The position numbers and the translations under genes are program-made. From positions 992,001-1,056,000 of the forward strand of contig JAJTUP010000018.1 in the NCBI GenBank assembly GCA_021399435.1: a DNA stretch of 64,000 nucleotides, in the 5' to 3' direction. The notes under the pieces were generated by a model. It was not told where the DNA came from and made no database searches. It was given only the letters and a program-made list of their open reading frames with translations. Positions 53,174 through 64,000 of this stretch are shown piece by piece; within the stretch, counting starts at the first letter, position 1, and every line of letters begins with the position of its first letter. This stretch comes from Diaporthe sp. PMI_573 (Eukaryota; Ascomycota; Sordariomycetes; Diaporthales; Diaporthaceae).

Positions 53174-54922
53174 ATGCCGCACCAGCTGAGAGCATCTCAG
53201 CCCTCATCGGAAAACACGCCCAGCCTCTCGTATATAGCACAGCCGGAGACTGAACCGCAGCAATTAGAAGCGGGGGAGAACTCAGAGCTGGACGAGAAGG
53301 AGAGAGGATCTGGCACCAATACCCCTTCGGCTCTGTTACCTCCCAAGAATGAAGATGCCACGGTTGAGAACGCGCACCGAGAGCCCGGCTCTGAGTTCGT
53401 GGTGTGGTGGAACGAGCCGGCGGATCAAGACCCGGAAAATCCTCTGAACTGGTCGTCGAAGAAGAAATGGTTGAACATCATGACGATTTCCGTAATAAGC
53501 TTCTTAGTGTGAGTAACGACATGACCCAATGGTACCTATTTTGGCCACAACAATAGGTCTAACAAAACCAGACCGCTCATATCCTCGATGCTTTCACCAG
53601 CAGTACAGCAAGTAATGCAAGACTTCAACACAAGCTCCACGACCTTCGCCACCTTTGTCATATCAATCTTCGTGCTTGGGTTCGCGTGCGGCCCGCTGCT
53701 CCTCGCGCCACTGAGCGAGCTGTACGGCCGCGTGCCCATCTACAACATCACGAATGTGCTGTTCATAGCCTTCACCATCGGCTGCGCCCTGTCGCAGAAC
53801 CAGTCCATGCTCCTGGCCTTCCGCTTCCTGTCTGGGTTCGCAGGCGTGGCTACCATCACGATAGGTTCGGGCACCATCGCGGATGTCATGCCCCGCGAGA
53901 AGAGGGGCAAGGCTGTGTCGATATGGTCTGTTGGTACTATCCTTGGGCCGATGGTTGGTCCCATTATTGGTGGGTATGTGACTGAGAAGCTTGACTGGAG
54001 GTGGATGTTCTGGATTATTTCCATCGTGGTGAGTCATAAGAAGGTAAATCCACTCCTCAGAACATGACCATTGTTGACTATTGAGTAGGTCGGGGTGGTC
54101 AGCATGTTCGCCTTTGCTGTGCTGAGTGAAACCTACCCTGTTGTGTTGCTGGAGAGGAAGGCTGCCAGACTCAGAAAGGAGACAGGAGATCCACGTTACC
54201 GGTCAAAGCTCGCCCCCGACATCACTCCGCAGGAGCTTTTCAAACGGAGCATCATCCGACCATCGAAGTTGCTCCTCTGCTGTCCCATCGTGACGGTCAT
54301 GTGCACCTACGTGGCCGTCCTCTACGGCACACTTTACCTGCTGTTTGCTACGTACTCTTTCGTTTTCAAGGAAGTCTACGGTTACTCCACATTCGCTGCC
54401 GGCCTCGTCTTCCTCGCCGGTGGCATTGGCACCCTGGCTGGTCTTGCGTACATCGCCAAGTTCAGCGACAGAAATCTGAAGAAGCGGGCTGCCGCCGGGA
54501 AGACCGTCAGGCCCGAAGACCGCCTTCCTCTGATCATCACCCTGCCCGGGGCTTTGACGTTTCCGATGGGCTTGTTTATATACGGATGGACTGTCGAGTA
54601 TGAGGTCCACTGGATTGTTCCCCAGATCGGGACGGCGATTACCGGGTTTGGGTCTATTCTCATCTTCGTAGGCATCCAGACATACCTCATCGACGCGTTT
54701 GAGGGATACGCCGCCAGTGTGGTTGGTGCCAATGCGGTGCTCAGGGGCACTGCGGGAGCGCTTCTGCCACTGAGTGGTTTGCAATTATACGAGACCCTTG
54801 GATGGGGCTGGGGGAACAGCCTTCTCGGTTTCATCGCGCTGGCATTTGCTCCTGTGCCTTTGATCATTGGATTTTATGGGGCTAGAATTCGCAATTCATG
54901 GCGCAACCAAATCCAACTGTGA
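53174..54922 (+). CDS. MFS transporter, DHA1 drug:H+ antiporter type
   Basis: Exons 53174-53508, 53572-54028, 54089-54922; 541 aa. A hydrophilic, acidic N-terminus of about 95 residues precedes the first membrane segment (NIMTISVISFLV|PLISSML). DHA1 signatures are GPLLLAPLSELYGRVP after TM2, FRFLSGFAGVA, and GTILGPMVGPIIGGYV (antiporter motif C). A central loop with RKETGDPRYRSKL separates two six-helix halves; twelve segments in all. Location is probably the plasma membrane, exporting small molecules. It is convergent with the opine-dehydrogenase-like gene and close to a P450 and methyltransferase, so export of a locally made compound is a reasonable inference. Confidence 0.9.
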
Positions 54923-55098
54923 GCATTTGGCTCAACTCTGTACATATCTGAACAGTTGTACCACACAGCAAAATCATATGAGAGATCACAATAATATGCA
55001 ATTACTCAAAATTGTGAACACAACCAGGTAGTATATTTTGTATTGTCCAAAAATGCAGCGCTTATGCCATGATGCGTATAACATACAAGAAGCAATAA

Positions 55099-56196
55099 TT
55101 ACAATCGAACCTCATTTTGCGGGATCACCCACGGGCTGAACCTTTCAATAAGCTTCCCTCTCGGAACATCCTCTAGGCGAAGCTTTCGTAGGTTCCGGCC
55201 CAACTTCATATACTTGATCCCCGTAGCCATCTCGACGAGAATAATAACAGCCATGATCGGAGACGCATCAATCCCGAGCTTCTCGGCAAGAGCGTGCCAC
55301 GCGACCAGCAAGTCGGGGACATCCTCGGATATGTTTCGATTATCAATATCAGCGGGAGCCTTGAGCTTGTTATGCGGCGGCGAGTTCTGGCCCAGGTCAA
55401 CCAGGTCGGTGAAGCCCTGCCCATAGCACTCGTTGGAGACCTCGATGGTGCTCTTGAGACGTAGCCCGAATTTTGCCCCAATCTCCATCCGCACACGATC
55501 GACGGCGAGCATTGCGTTTGCGACAGAGCGCGTGAGGCCATCGCGATACAGCAGGAACCCGCCGGCCGTGCTCTCGATGCGGCCGACGTTCATGAGCATC
55601 ATGAGCGGGTGGAAGACCCCGTTGATGTTGGACAGGCTGACCTCAATGACGCTGCTGCACCAGTTCAGTTCCACTGGGAAGATTCCCTGGATCCCCGCGT
55701 AGAACTCCGGCCCAAGGTCGTTGCGCAGCGCCGCGATGGAGACGATCCCTTTCCTGCCCATCACGCGCAACGTCCCGTCCTCCATGCGGCAGGAGTACGG
55801 CGAAATATTCGTCTCGAGGATATTTTCCACCTCTATCTCGGCCCCAGCGACGAGCGAGAACAGGTTGCCGGGTGTGGCGATGATGGTGTGCGAGCGCAGG
55901 TCGAACCCCTTCAGCTCGTCGAGCAGCGTCTCCTGTCCGGTGGACGGAACCGTCAAGAACAGAATCCTCGAGAAAGCCACGACCTCGCTTATATCCGTCG
56001 TGAGATGCACCGTCGTCGAGCCCTGCATCACGCCCGTTATGCGCAGGCAGCCCTTTTCTCTCACGCTGTCGGCATGCCGCGTGTGGTCCGGATGCGAGTA
56101 GAGCAGCACGCTCTTCCCGCGACTTTGGAGATCGGCGGCGAGGGCAAAACCAGCTGGCCCTGCGCCAAGGATCGACACAGGAAGCTGCATGTCCAT
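55099..56196 (-). CDS. NAD(P)-dependent opine dehydrogenase family protein
   Basis: Single exon, 365 aa from ATG 56196 (or 56190). The Rossmann motif VSILGAGPAGFALAADLQ is at the very N-terminus, followed by ILFLTVPSTGQE and HTIIATPGN. The C-terminal helical domain (NGVFHPLMMLMNVGRIE, YRDGLTRSVANAMLAVDRVR) and QNSPPHNKLKAPADI are typical of the octopine/nopaline/opine dehydrogenase domain. Such enzymes reductively join an amino acid to an alpha-keto acid; bacterial members also finish the opine metallophores staphylopine and pseudopaline. Substrates here are unknown. The gene lies between an MFS exporter and a ferric reductase. Confidence 0.82.
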   Translation of the reverse strand: MDMQLPVSILGAGPAGFALAADLQSRGKSVLLYSHPDHTRHADSVREKGCLRITGVMQGSTTVHLTTDISEVVAFSRILFLTVPSTGQETLLDELKGFDLRSHTIIATPGNLFSLVAGAEIEVENILETNISPYSCRMEDGTLRVMGRKGIVSIAALRNDLGPEFYAGIQGIFPVELNWCSSVIEVSLSNINGVFHPLMMLMNVGRIESTAGGFLLYRDGLTRSVANAMLAVDRVRMEIGAKFGLRLKSTIEVSNECYGQGFTDLVDLGQNSPPHNKLKAPADIDNRNISEDVPDLLVAWHALAEKLGIDASPIMAVIILVEMATGIKYMKLGRNLRKLRLEDVPRGKLIERFSPWVIPQNEVRL

Positions 56197-57064
56197 TTGT
56201 GCTGCTGTTGGCTGTGTTGATGTAACGATATGATATGCGAGGTGTGTGTGACAGGGGGAATATGTGACTATGAACTGTTGCTTGTTGTTGGGGCACGAAT
56301 ATATGTCTCGAATTTGAGCGTTCAAACTTCTCAGGGTCTGTTTCTCCAGAATTCAATAATACCGGAGAAAGATGAACCCCAGGATCGTGCTCACAGACTG
56401 GGAGGATCCGCGACACACCTATTGCAACGCCCACCCCCCGGGATTATAGATCTACACCTGAGCAAGTTTCCGTATTTTTGAGACCCCTCAGTCATCAACC
56501 CCCGCTCCCTCGCCCCAAATGAATAATACCGATTGCCTGGGCCCTCTACACCGTACCAGTAGATCTGGACCAGCTGACCGAGCGCTCCCCACCGTTGAAC
56601 CTCCTGCATGAGAGCTAGGCTCCGGCTCCAGTTCGATTGCCACTCGGTTGGAAAGGATTATTACGCTCTCGTGGAAACGTGCTCTGAACCTGGAAATTTA
56701 GCGCAGAGGCCAAGAAACATCTTGCCGGCTGAAACTGACCAGATCTTATTGGGCGAATTTCCATGTCGTGAAACCATTCAGCTGAGGCAGCTGCAGGGTG
56801 ACCGTCCATCTTGATGTCGTGTTCAGATGGGTCGTAGCACAAGACAAGATGCGTCTGATCCTGTGTGACGTTGCTTGGATCAATGTTCGCCCGACGTCAA
56901 AATCCCAAATATCTTCTCTAAACTCGATCTATCTTTCAGTGTCTAAAATCCATTAGAGACACATGAGAAGACTGATAGTCGTCAGATGAAAAATTGTTGA
57001 TTGGTATAATAAATATAACGATTATTTACTCCTAGACCCAAATGCACGCTCAATTTTGACAAAT
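56197..57064. other. Intergenic region
   Basis: 868 bp: promoter side of the opine-dehydrogenase-like gene and 3' side of the ferric reductase gene. Nothing else recognised. Confidence 0.45.
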
Positions 57065-59532
57065 TTACCAGGCATAGGCTTCCTCAACAATATCCACATG
57101 CGAGCCGTTCTTTACACACTTGACCACCTCCTTCGCAGCCTCATCCGCCATCGCTCCGGGGCCACAGACCAAGACGGTCGTGTGATGTCCAGTTTCCACG
57201 GAGGATCTTATCACACCTCCAATGTCCATTCTTCCCCGTGTTGGTGGTGCCTCCGCTGTCGTCCTTCGGGTTTCTGCATCGTCCACGGGCTCCTTCTGGC
57301 CAGCGGGAATGTCGCCTGTGCACCAGAACGAGAACTCGACACCCTCGGAACCAATGAGGAAAGTCTGTTTGACATGGTCGATAAGTGACATTTCCCGGGC
57401 GGACCACGCGAGAATGAATCGCTTCGCCTGCCTCATGACGCCTCTGCTCTTCCCTCCTGCGCTTTCACCTCCCCGTGAGTGTGTGCTTGTATACTCCTGG
57501 ATGAACCCAAGAGCATTCGTGATACCAATACCACCGACAAGGCACAAAACGGTGTCTGTAGCGAGAAGCGGCTGGAGAGTCGACGTGTGTCCCGCGTACG
57601 GACCCTCAGTGTAGGCGCTCATCTCCATGATGCCGGGCGAACATGACGAAAGACGTCGCTGGAGCTCGCGTGTCGCCCCAGAATGGACACGGACGAGGAA
57701 TCGAACGGCAACGCAGTCCTGGACTTCGGGCTCTTGAGGGACTGTCGTGACGTCGGATGTTTCCTTCGAGTCGCTCTCGTTGATGCTGGGACGCGCCGAC
57801 ACGACCGGCAGCGTTTGTCCTTTCCTCCTCCAGCCCGCCACGCTGAAGGGGTGGTTCTCCCAGACCTTCTCTAGCCCTGGGAAGTAAATGAAGCAGTGCT
57901 GGCCCGGGCCGAAGTTCCAACCGACCCTCGGGAAAATGGTGATCTGAATGATGTTGCTGTTCGGGATGGCCTCCACGACTGCCTTTGAGTCGCCCAGACG
58001 GTTGACGTAGACGATCCTGGCTACCCTCACAACTCGCTCGAAGGCCCAGAATGCGAAGGCGAGGTAAAGCCAGACTTGGTAGCCCCAGTCGTAGCCGTAA
58101 TGGGGTATGATGTGATACCAACATCCAGCCAAGGCGATGACGATGAGAATAATGTGTAGTATCAGGAAGGTCTCGTAGAGCATGATGCGCAGTGGCAGAA
58201 CTGCGAAGGCTGTCGCCAGGCTCATTGCTATTGTTGCAATAATGCCCCAGTACTATAGCGAGCATGTTAGCTTTCTATCCAAAGACGTCTGATACAAGCA
58301 ATGGTGACACGGTGACTTACAAAGAAAGGTTCTGCCGCCTTTTCAGCATATGCTGACGCCCCCTCGTACCCTGGCTGCCAGTACGCCGCCGTGTACACAA
58401 TAGAATGCACGATGGCCTGCAGTGTGGCGATCCTCGCAGCCCACCGATGCAACGTGAGGAACGTGGTCTGGCTCCACCCAGTGAAGGGGATCAGAGGGTT
58501 GTTCCGACCAGCGAACAAGATGGCGATGCTCATGTTAACGAAGCTGAGAGTTCCGGTCCGGTTTCCAACATATTCGCAGATTTCGAAACCCTTCGAGAAG
58601 AAATAGATGTTGGGCTGGAAGCTCTTGAAGTTTACCGCTGAGAAGACAATGTTGAGAATGACATAGATGGCGATGAAGATGCTCAGTGTCCTGCCTGGGA
58701 GGTAACCTGCCCGCGCCGGGAGAGGTTCCAGACGCCGGGACCCGAACAGAGCAGGCATGAAGACGGCTGATCGAAGTTTTGTGACGAGGCCATTGTTCTG
58801 GAGGCTTTTCTGGAGCCCAGGAGAGAGAACCGTGATCTGGGTCAGGGTCCCACAAACGAGGATGATGCCGATGGTGACAAGGTAGATTATCAGCCTGTTG
58901 GGGCGTTGGTGAGCGTTCAGTCATTAACATGGAGGCGTTGAATTACAACTCAGGGACACTTACGAATATCTCGTGTGGAGGTATTCAGATCTCGCAAATT
59001 CGCCCAGAGTTCCATGGGTGGAATAGTAAAGCTCGGCGTTAACCAGGCTGGTCTCGTTGAGCCACATGGCGTCTGCCGCGAGCTCGACGGTGGGAGCCGT
59101 CGCGGGGAGGCTCTCCTGCAAGGTTGGCGTGGACGCCCCAGCGAGTGCCTGGTTGCTGAAGCACGTGGCCTGTTTGCCGGCGGGATAGCTGTCGGCGTCG
59201 CAGTTTTGCTGGATGCAGTACGCCATCGTTTGCAGCCAGGGCGTGTTGGAGGCACGGCACTCGTCGCTGGTCATGCCCATCATGTCCATCTCCATGTCGT
59301 CCCTCTTCACTTTCTTCATATCCATTCCGTCCATGCCGCCCATCTCGTCCATGGACATGAAGGTCGTGCAGTTCAGGTACAGGGCGGAGAGCGAATCGTG
59401 ACATGCCTGGCAGCAGAGGTCTTCGTACAGGGAGATGCCGAAGCCCACGACGCCATCTTTGCCTACTTGGGCTTCAGCATTGTGGACGAGGCAGAGGAGA
59501 GACCAGGCCGCAAGAAAGGCGGAAAGCCCCAT
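57065..59532 (-). CDS. Secretory-pathway ferric/cupric reductase (FRE family)
   Basis: Exons 59532-58964, 58894-58321, 58252-57065; 776 aa. ATG 59532 starts a signal peptide (GLSAFLAAWSLLCLVHNAEA). A luminal domain of about 170 residues has several Cys (EDLCCQACHDS, YCIQQNCDAD) and a Met/Asp-rich stretch at about residues 60-90. The membrane ferric-reductase domain contains the heme His pattern (LHRWAARIATLQAIVHS; ETFLILHIILIVIALAGCWYHI). FAD-binding HPFSVAG and NADPH-binding GGIGITNALG and VLVCGPGAMAD follow. It reduces extracellular Fe(III) or Cu(II) at the plasma membrane for uptake. All introns (68-69 nt) keep phase. Confidence 0.92.
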
Positions 59533-61594
59533 CGTGGGAGTTGGATCGCAGATGATCGGTTTGCAGTTTGGGAGATGCACGAGTTGCTGAGGTCAGAAAG
59601 AAGAAGTCATGGATGAGATGCTTCCAAAGCTGAACTCGAGGCGCTTCGTGCTTTCTGCTACCGTAGCATTGGAGCCGGATGCTGCAGGGTAAAGCAGGGC
59701 AGGGCAGGGTAGGGCAGGGCGAGCGATTCAGATGTGGGATCCTCAGAAGAAGAGGCCGAGTGAGACCTTAGTGATGAGCGCCCATTCACCGTCAAAATCG
59801 GGTGGCGTCAAGGTGGCCCATGAGAGTGGGTAAGTGCTACCCTTCTGTACTCCCGGCTCCCGGGCTCTTGTTTATTACATGAGCAAGTAATAAGCATCGA
59901 GACGAGTCCGACGTCCCACATTCGGACGCGGCCCGCTCAAGCTACACATCTTAATTACCCCACTGGCGCACAAGCTCCCGAGGATGAGGCTGGGCTAGCT
60001 GGGCCCCCATCTCCGGGAGAATCCAAGTGGCTTCTTAAACGTGCTCATGATCTGACGCGGAAGGACCCAAAGGACCAACACGGCCTTGGCTGGCCGAATT
60101 TGTACACTCCTCCAGGTCATCACGCTGCCAAACGCCATGTCCAGACCGTTCTGTCTCAAAAGAAGCCACACAGATTTCTCCAGCAGCACGCCCCCAGATC
60201 TCCCACAGTATCTGTCGGAGCTGGACAAGGTAGCTTTTCCCAGAAACTCTACGTAGGATGGCTCGGGTCGTGACATCGAAGCTACCCCTGCCGGTACAAG
60301 CTCCCAGTTGAAACAATATCCGGGATCCTGCCAAACAATAAATACGTTGTTTTCCTCACCCTAATAAAACGCCTCACACGCGCAGAGTCAGCGTTTCAAA
60401 ACCGCCCAACGGCGCCGAGGCGAGGATGGAAAGGAACGAGGATGGCGGTAAGATGTTTAGTTTGAGCAAGTTTTCCCACACCGGCACGGGGAACGGATGC
60501 GGCTAAGGCAACGCAACGGCGAGGGACCTGCTTATCCTATGTTGGCGCCGGCCAATCACGGCACTGTTAATGTGCTCAGAGTGGGTGCAGCCCGACAGAG
60601 GGGAGGCGCGCATTATGTCGCACCTGGTTGGCTCACACATCTGGCCCTGCAGCAGCTGGGTCCCGGGACGGTGGCTTCTCTCCCCACGCAGAGGTTGGGG
60701 GCCGGCCGAGTGCATGTGGCCGTGCGTATTCTTAGCTGAGAGGCTGCTCCTCCACGGATCCTACCGGGTCTTTGCCCGCATTTTCGGACGGAGGACCTTG
60801 CGCTCCTGAACGGCCAAGAGAAAGGTACGCATATTGAATTGCCCATGGCGAGCAGGTTGCATTCAATGTGCCTCTTCCTGTGGAGCAAGCTACAACCACG
60901 CGCAATGCGAGGCATGGCTGCTACCGGAATCCGACTTCTCGAGGTCTGTGGCGCTTATTCAGTAATATGAATGGCTTCTTATCTGTGGACTCGCTGGCAG
61001 CCGAGAAATCTCGACAAGTAGTTATGTGGACAGTCTAACTTGTCTTCTCGATATTCCATTCGCCACTGCCATTGAGAATCGTTGGTAAGACTCATTAGTT
61101 TTCTTCTATTATGAATCTAAGCAGGGTATATTGAATAGAGCAAGTTGACTGGTTTTCTGATAGAAATAGAGTGTGCAATGCTCTTATTTATATACAACAG
61201 AGCTCTATAATAGCAGAGCCTTGTGCTTACAAAATTAGGGACAGCTTCTTTAGGTTGTGTTTGATTTAACCAGCCTCTCATCTTTGCAGTATGCAAACAC
61301 AATACAATGTTCTCTGGTAGGCTTGAATCGATCGAGGTTACTAGTAGCGTTAGGGAGATGTCACTGGCGCTGCTTGTCAGCTTATGAGTAAGCCACCTGG
61401 ACCATTGCCACTCAGACGGGCCAAGGTTGCAACCTACACTGCACTCGAATACAGCCACCATACATCCCATGGCAATAGCGAAGCTCGTGTGCGCGCGAAT
61501 AGACCTGGTCAGAAGGGGGCGCACAGGTGCCCGCAGCACGCAACATCGTCTGTCCTCAAAGAGACGGTGAAATGCCCTTGTTCACTTCTCTGTC
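59533..61594. other. Intergenic region, 2.1 kb
   Basis: Between the divergent ferric reductase and HET genes. A short purine-rich repeat of the GGGCA type lies at about 59695-59722. Several open frames under 145 codons show no family text. No RNA gene recognised. Confidence 0.45.
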
Positions 61595-62344
61595 ATGGCT
61601 ACCATGGGGAAGATCGGCGCCCCGCAAGAGTTTCGCCACTCAGAGCTTCGTTCAGAAACCTCTATTCGACTGATCCGGATTCACGCCGAACTCTTCCGCG
61701 GCGACATATCCTGCACCCTGCGACATTACGAGAGCGACACTCAGACCTGCCCGGACTATACCGCGTTGTCGTATGTATGGGGTGACTCTACCCCTACGCA
61801 TACTGTCTATATCAATGGCTTGGTGTACAGAGTCCACCGGAGCCTTTGGGAGTTCCTCAGCCATGTCCAGTCGAAAGAGGAAACAGAGCGCACATGGTTC
61901 TGGACCGACTTGCTCTGCATTGATCAGGCGCACCACAGCGAGAAGAATGAGCAGATCTCGCGAATGGGCGATATATATGCGCAGGCTGCGCTCGTTACTT
62001 CTTGGCTGGGAAACTGCGACAAGACGGTCGAGGCCCTTAGGATTTTAGTTGACATCTCCGAAGGCATTGGCAAAGGATGCGAACCTAAATATGCGTGGAG
62101 GTCATCCGAGTCTGAACAGATACACAGAGCTTGTGATCAACTAGCCTTCCAAGAGCCTTACTGGGAGCGAGTCTGGATATTGCAGGAGGTAGCCTGTGCA
62201 AGGGATTGCATCGTGGCCTGCGGCGATATTTCTGTCAATTTCGAGGACCTTCTACACAGGATGGAAATCGCGATGAGGAGATCTGTCCGTTACGACAATT
62301 TGTCCGATCGTGATCGTACAATGGCCAGGGATGGAATATGTTAG
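61595..62344 (+). CDS. HET-domain protein, truncated
   Basis: 249 aa from ATG 61595 (GTCATGGCT). HET-domain blocks in order: SIRLIRIHAELFRGDISCTL, YTALSYVWGDS near residue 55, VYINGLVYRVHRSLWEFL, FWTDLLCIDQAHHSEKNEQI near 105, VTSWLGNC and a later PYWERVWILQEVACARDC. HET proteins govern non-self recognition and cell death between strains. Members are usually 500 aa or more; this one stops at 62342-62344, about 20 bp before the terminal repeat of a Tc1-type element, so it has lost its C-terminal part. Whether the remaining domain is expressed is unknown. Confidence 0.75.
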   Translation: MATMGKIGAPQEFRHSELRSETSIRLIRIHAELFRGDISCTLRHYESDTQTCPDYTALSYVWGDSTPTHTVYINGLVYRVHRSLWEFLSHVQSKEETERTWFWTDLLCIDQAHHSEKNEQISRMGDIYAQAALVTSWLGNCDKTVEALRILVDISEGIGKGCEPKYAWRSSESEQIHRACDQLAFQEPYWERVWILQEVACARDCIVACGDISVNFEDLLHRMEIAMRRSVRYDNLSDRDRTMARDGIC

Positions 62345-62365
62345 CACGGCGCCAATACCACGCTA

Positions 62366-64000
62366 TTTTTTTTTTGAGCCAACCAAATCTAGTGACTCCC
62401 CATTTGTAGGGCAGCCCATAGTAATCAGGAGTACCTCCGTTTATCTCTGTTAGCGTGATCCGATGAGAATTTTTCTCTTCACCCTCAACCAAAGTGAGGG
62501 CATTCCCAAGTCGATTTGCCAGCCATCCCGTACTCGTACATACTTGATTCCTATATCATTCGAGAGCTTAGAAGCTCTATTTTCTCACTATGGATGACCC
62601 ATTTGCCGAAGACCTGCCTATAGACCCAGAGCTGTACGGCAATAACTACTATTTAGACGAATCTGATTCCGAGTCCGGCAGTGACTATAAGGATTTGCCA
62701 CCTACACTACTATACCATGAGGGTGTAGATCCTCAGACTGAGGCTAGAAAGAAGCGGGCTATCGAATTGACCCGTGATTAGTGCTTGATAATCCGTACAT
62801 TGTACCAAACCGCCGGCTGGACTTAAGCGACTATTTTCGAGCGCCGGAATGCCTTCCTAATTCCTCTTCCTACTCTGACTATGCGGCAAATTCAGACCGC
62901 TTGTGATCCCAATACTCTTCTTACACTAAAACGCTTAAATTGTTGTGGCAAAGCAAAGGTTACTGATGAGCAGAAGGCTCTTATTAAGGCTTTTCTTGAT
63001 GACAAAGAGTATCTAGAGAGACGATTACTCCCATGGTGGGAGCTACCCTATTGGATCGACGGACTTGAGGGTATTCGGGACTCAGTAATTAAGCGAGCCC
63101 TTAAAGAAATGAAGTATCTCCGTATCTAATGCCTACGGAAGATCAAATATACTAAAAAATACCTTAAGGATTGTGTTAAATGGTGTAAAGAATGTAAAGA
63201 CTGGACTATTGAGCAATGGGCCTTTTATGTCTTCTCTGACGAGACTTGGGTCAACAGAACGTCGCCTTATAGGCAGTGGCTTACTATTTACGTGACTAAG
63301 AATCCCGACGATTTTGCCACTATTTGCGAGCGACCAATGGCTGGATGTTCTGGGCGTCTTTTTACGGCGGCACAAAGGGACCATATCTCTTCTGGGAGAA
63401 GGATTTAACGAAAATCCTTAAAGACGAAGCCGGCAATCTAATTTTCGATACAGATAGAAAGGAGCAGAAGGAATGGGGCTACATGAACTCTACCAAATAC
63501 TGCGAGAAGATCCTCTCAAAAGTCGTCAAGTTTATGGATGAATTAGACGACATTACCGCCAACGAGTTTAAATTCCAGCAAGATAACGCTTCTATTCATG
63601 CTTCAAAGGAAACAGTTGCTTGGATGAAGCGCCATGAGAATGACCTATGGGACCGTACTATCTGGTGGCCGGCCAAGAGCCCAGATTTAAACCCTATCGA
63701 GTCAGTCTCTTTAGATGTCACGATAGCTTCACAATACTGACTTCTATAGAAACGTTTGGCGTTGGATGAAGGAATACGTCTCCCGTAAAGACCCAATGGG
63801 ACGACTATCTGGTCAAAAGCTTCGTGAAGCCGTTGAGGAAGCATAGCATGCTATTCCGAAGGCTTTTCTGTGGCGGTTGATAGCCTCAATGCCGAGGCGT
63901 GTGGCGAAGGTTATCGAGTTGGAAGGGGAATTGTGTGGGTACTAATTTTACTATGGGCTGGGCAGCAAATTGGAAGTCACTTTAGAACGATTGGCCCAAA
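62366..64000 (+). mobile_element. Tc1/mariner-type DNA transposon, degenerate, right end cut by the window
   Basis: Imperfect terminal inverted repeats of about 60 bp: the left end begins with a T-run and GAGCCAACC near 62366-62385, and the right end (from about 63935 to the window edge) answers it in inverse orientation. CAGCCCATAGTAA at 62412-62424 is an exact inverse of 63948-63960. A TA dinucleotide lies at the left boundary (62364-62365), as expected for the TA target of this superfamily. Between the ends lies a damaged transposase. The outer right end and the second target-site copy are beyond 64000. Confidence 0.75.
62590..63945 (+). pseudogene. Broken Tc1-type transposase
   Basis: DDE-family text in pieces: an acidic N-terminus from ATG 62590, a helix-turn-helix-like part (MRQIQTACDPNTLLTLKRLN), FSDETWVNRTSPYRQW (first Asp), NGWMFWASFYGGTKGP, KFQQDNASIHAS (second Asp) and WWPAKSPDLNPIE (Glu), then NVWRWMKEYVSRKDPMGR. 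The last two are joined by an intron (63703-63750, gtcagt...ctatag) that restores PIENVW. Damage: stops at 62779-62781 and 63127-63129, a frameshift near 63320 and a TAG at 63844-63846 where EEAWHAI is expected. After it the frame stays readable to a TAA at 63943-63945. It is inactive as it stands. Confidence 0.78.

Overview
The window is nuclear DNA of a filamentous ascomycete (Pezizomycotina). Genes are split by GT-AG introns of about 50-80 nt with CTAAC/CTGAC-type branch points, and the gene content is typical of that group: a Zn2Cys6 regulator, HET-domain genes, P450s, mannitol 2-dehydrogenase, a 2EXR protein, a DHA1-type MFS transporter and a secreted ferric reductase. I cannot name the species. 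All exon models were built by eye from splice signals and reading-phase continuity.

Layout. (1) 0.2-1.4 kb: FtsJ-like methyltransferase. (2) 1.8-11.2 kb: a block that looks like tailoring genes of a secondary-metabolite locus without a core synthase. It holds a Zn2Cys6 regulator divergent from an Old Yellow Enzyme homologue, a secreted CrtC/Diels-Alderase-like protein, a secreted MRJP/yellow-type beta-propeller and a secreted alpha/beta hydrolase; a dead HET-domain relic sits inside it. (3) 11.8-14.4 kb: the splicing factor Cwc24, tail-to-tail with an unrecognised multi-exon gene. (4) 14.9-20.3 kb: a decaying pair, an OPT oligopeptide-transporter pseudogene and an amidase that has lost its nucleophilic serine and carries an in-frame stop. 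(5) 21.4-23.2 kb: mannitol 2-dehydrogenase with a presequence-like extension, followed by a 4.8 kb stretch without a supportable gene. (6) 28.0-33.3 kb: a large intronless glycoside-hydrolase-like gene and a complete P450. (7) 34.8-38.2 kb: a coiled-coil protein gene enclosed by two inverted, imperfect arms, each carrying an array of the same 15-bp minisatellite. (8) 38.4-48.5 kb: protein kinase-like gene, secreted 5'-nucleotidase-type phosphoesterase, APH-fold phosphotransferase, a low-complexity basic protein and a 2EXR protein. (9) 49.2-59.5 kb: P450, SAM methyltransferase, MFS exporter, opine-dehydrogenase-like enzyme and ferric reductase, which may form a second functional group. (10) 61.6-64.0 kb: a HET gene that stops about 20 bp before a degenerate Tc1/mariner element whose right end runs off the window.

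The window mixes conserved housekeeping genes (Cwc24, mannitol dehydrogenase) with accessory DNA rich in HET fragments, decayed transport and hydrolysis genes, repeats and a transposon. The most unusual structure is the inverted-arm unit at 34.83-38.21 kb. The most suggestive functional groupings are the pericyclase-like tailoring block at the left and the opine dehydrogenase / MFS / metalloreductase group at the right.
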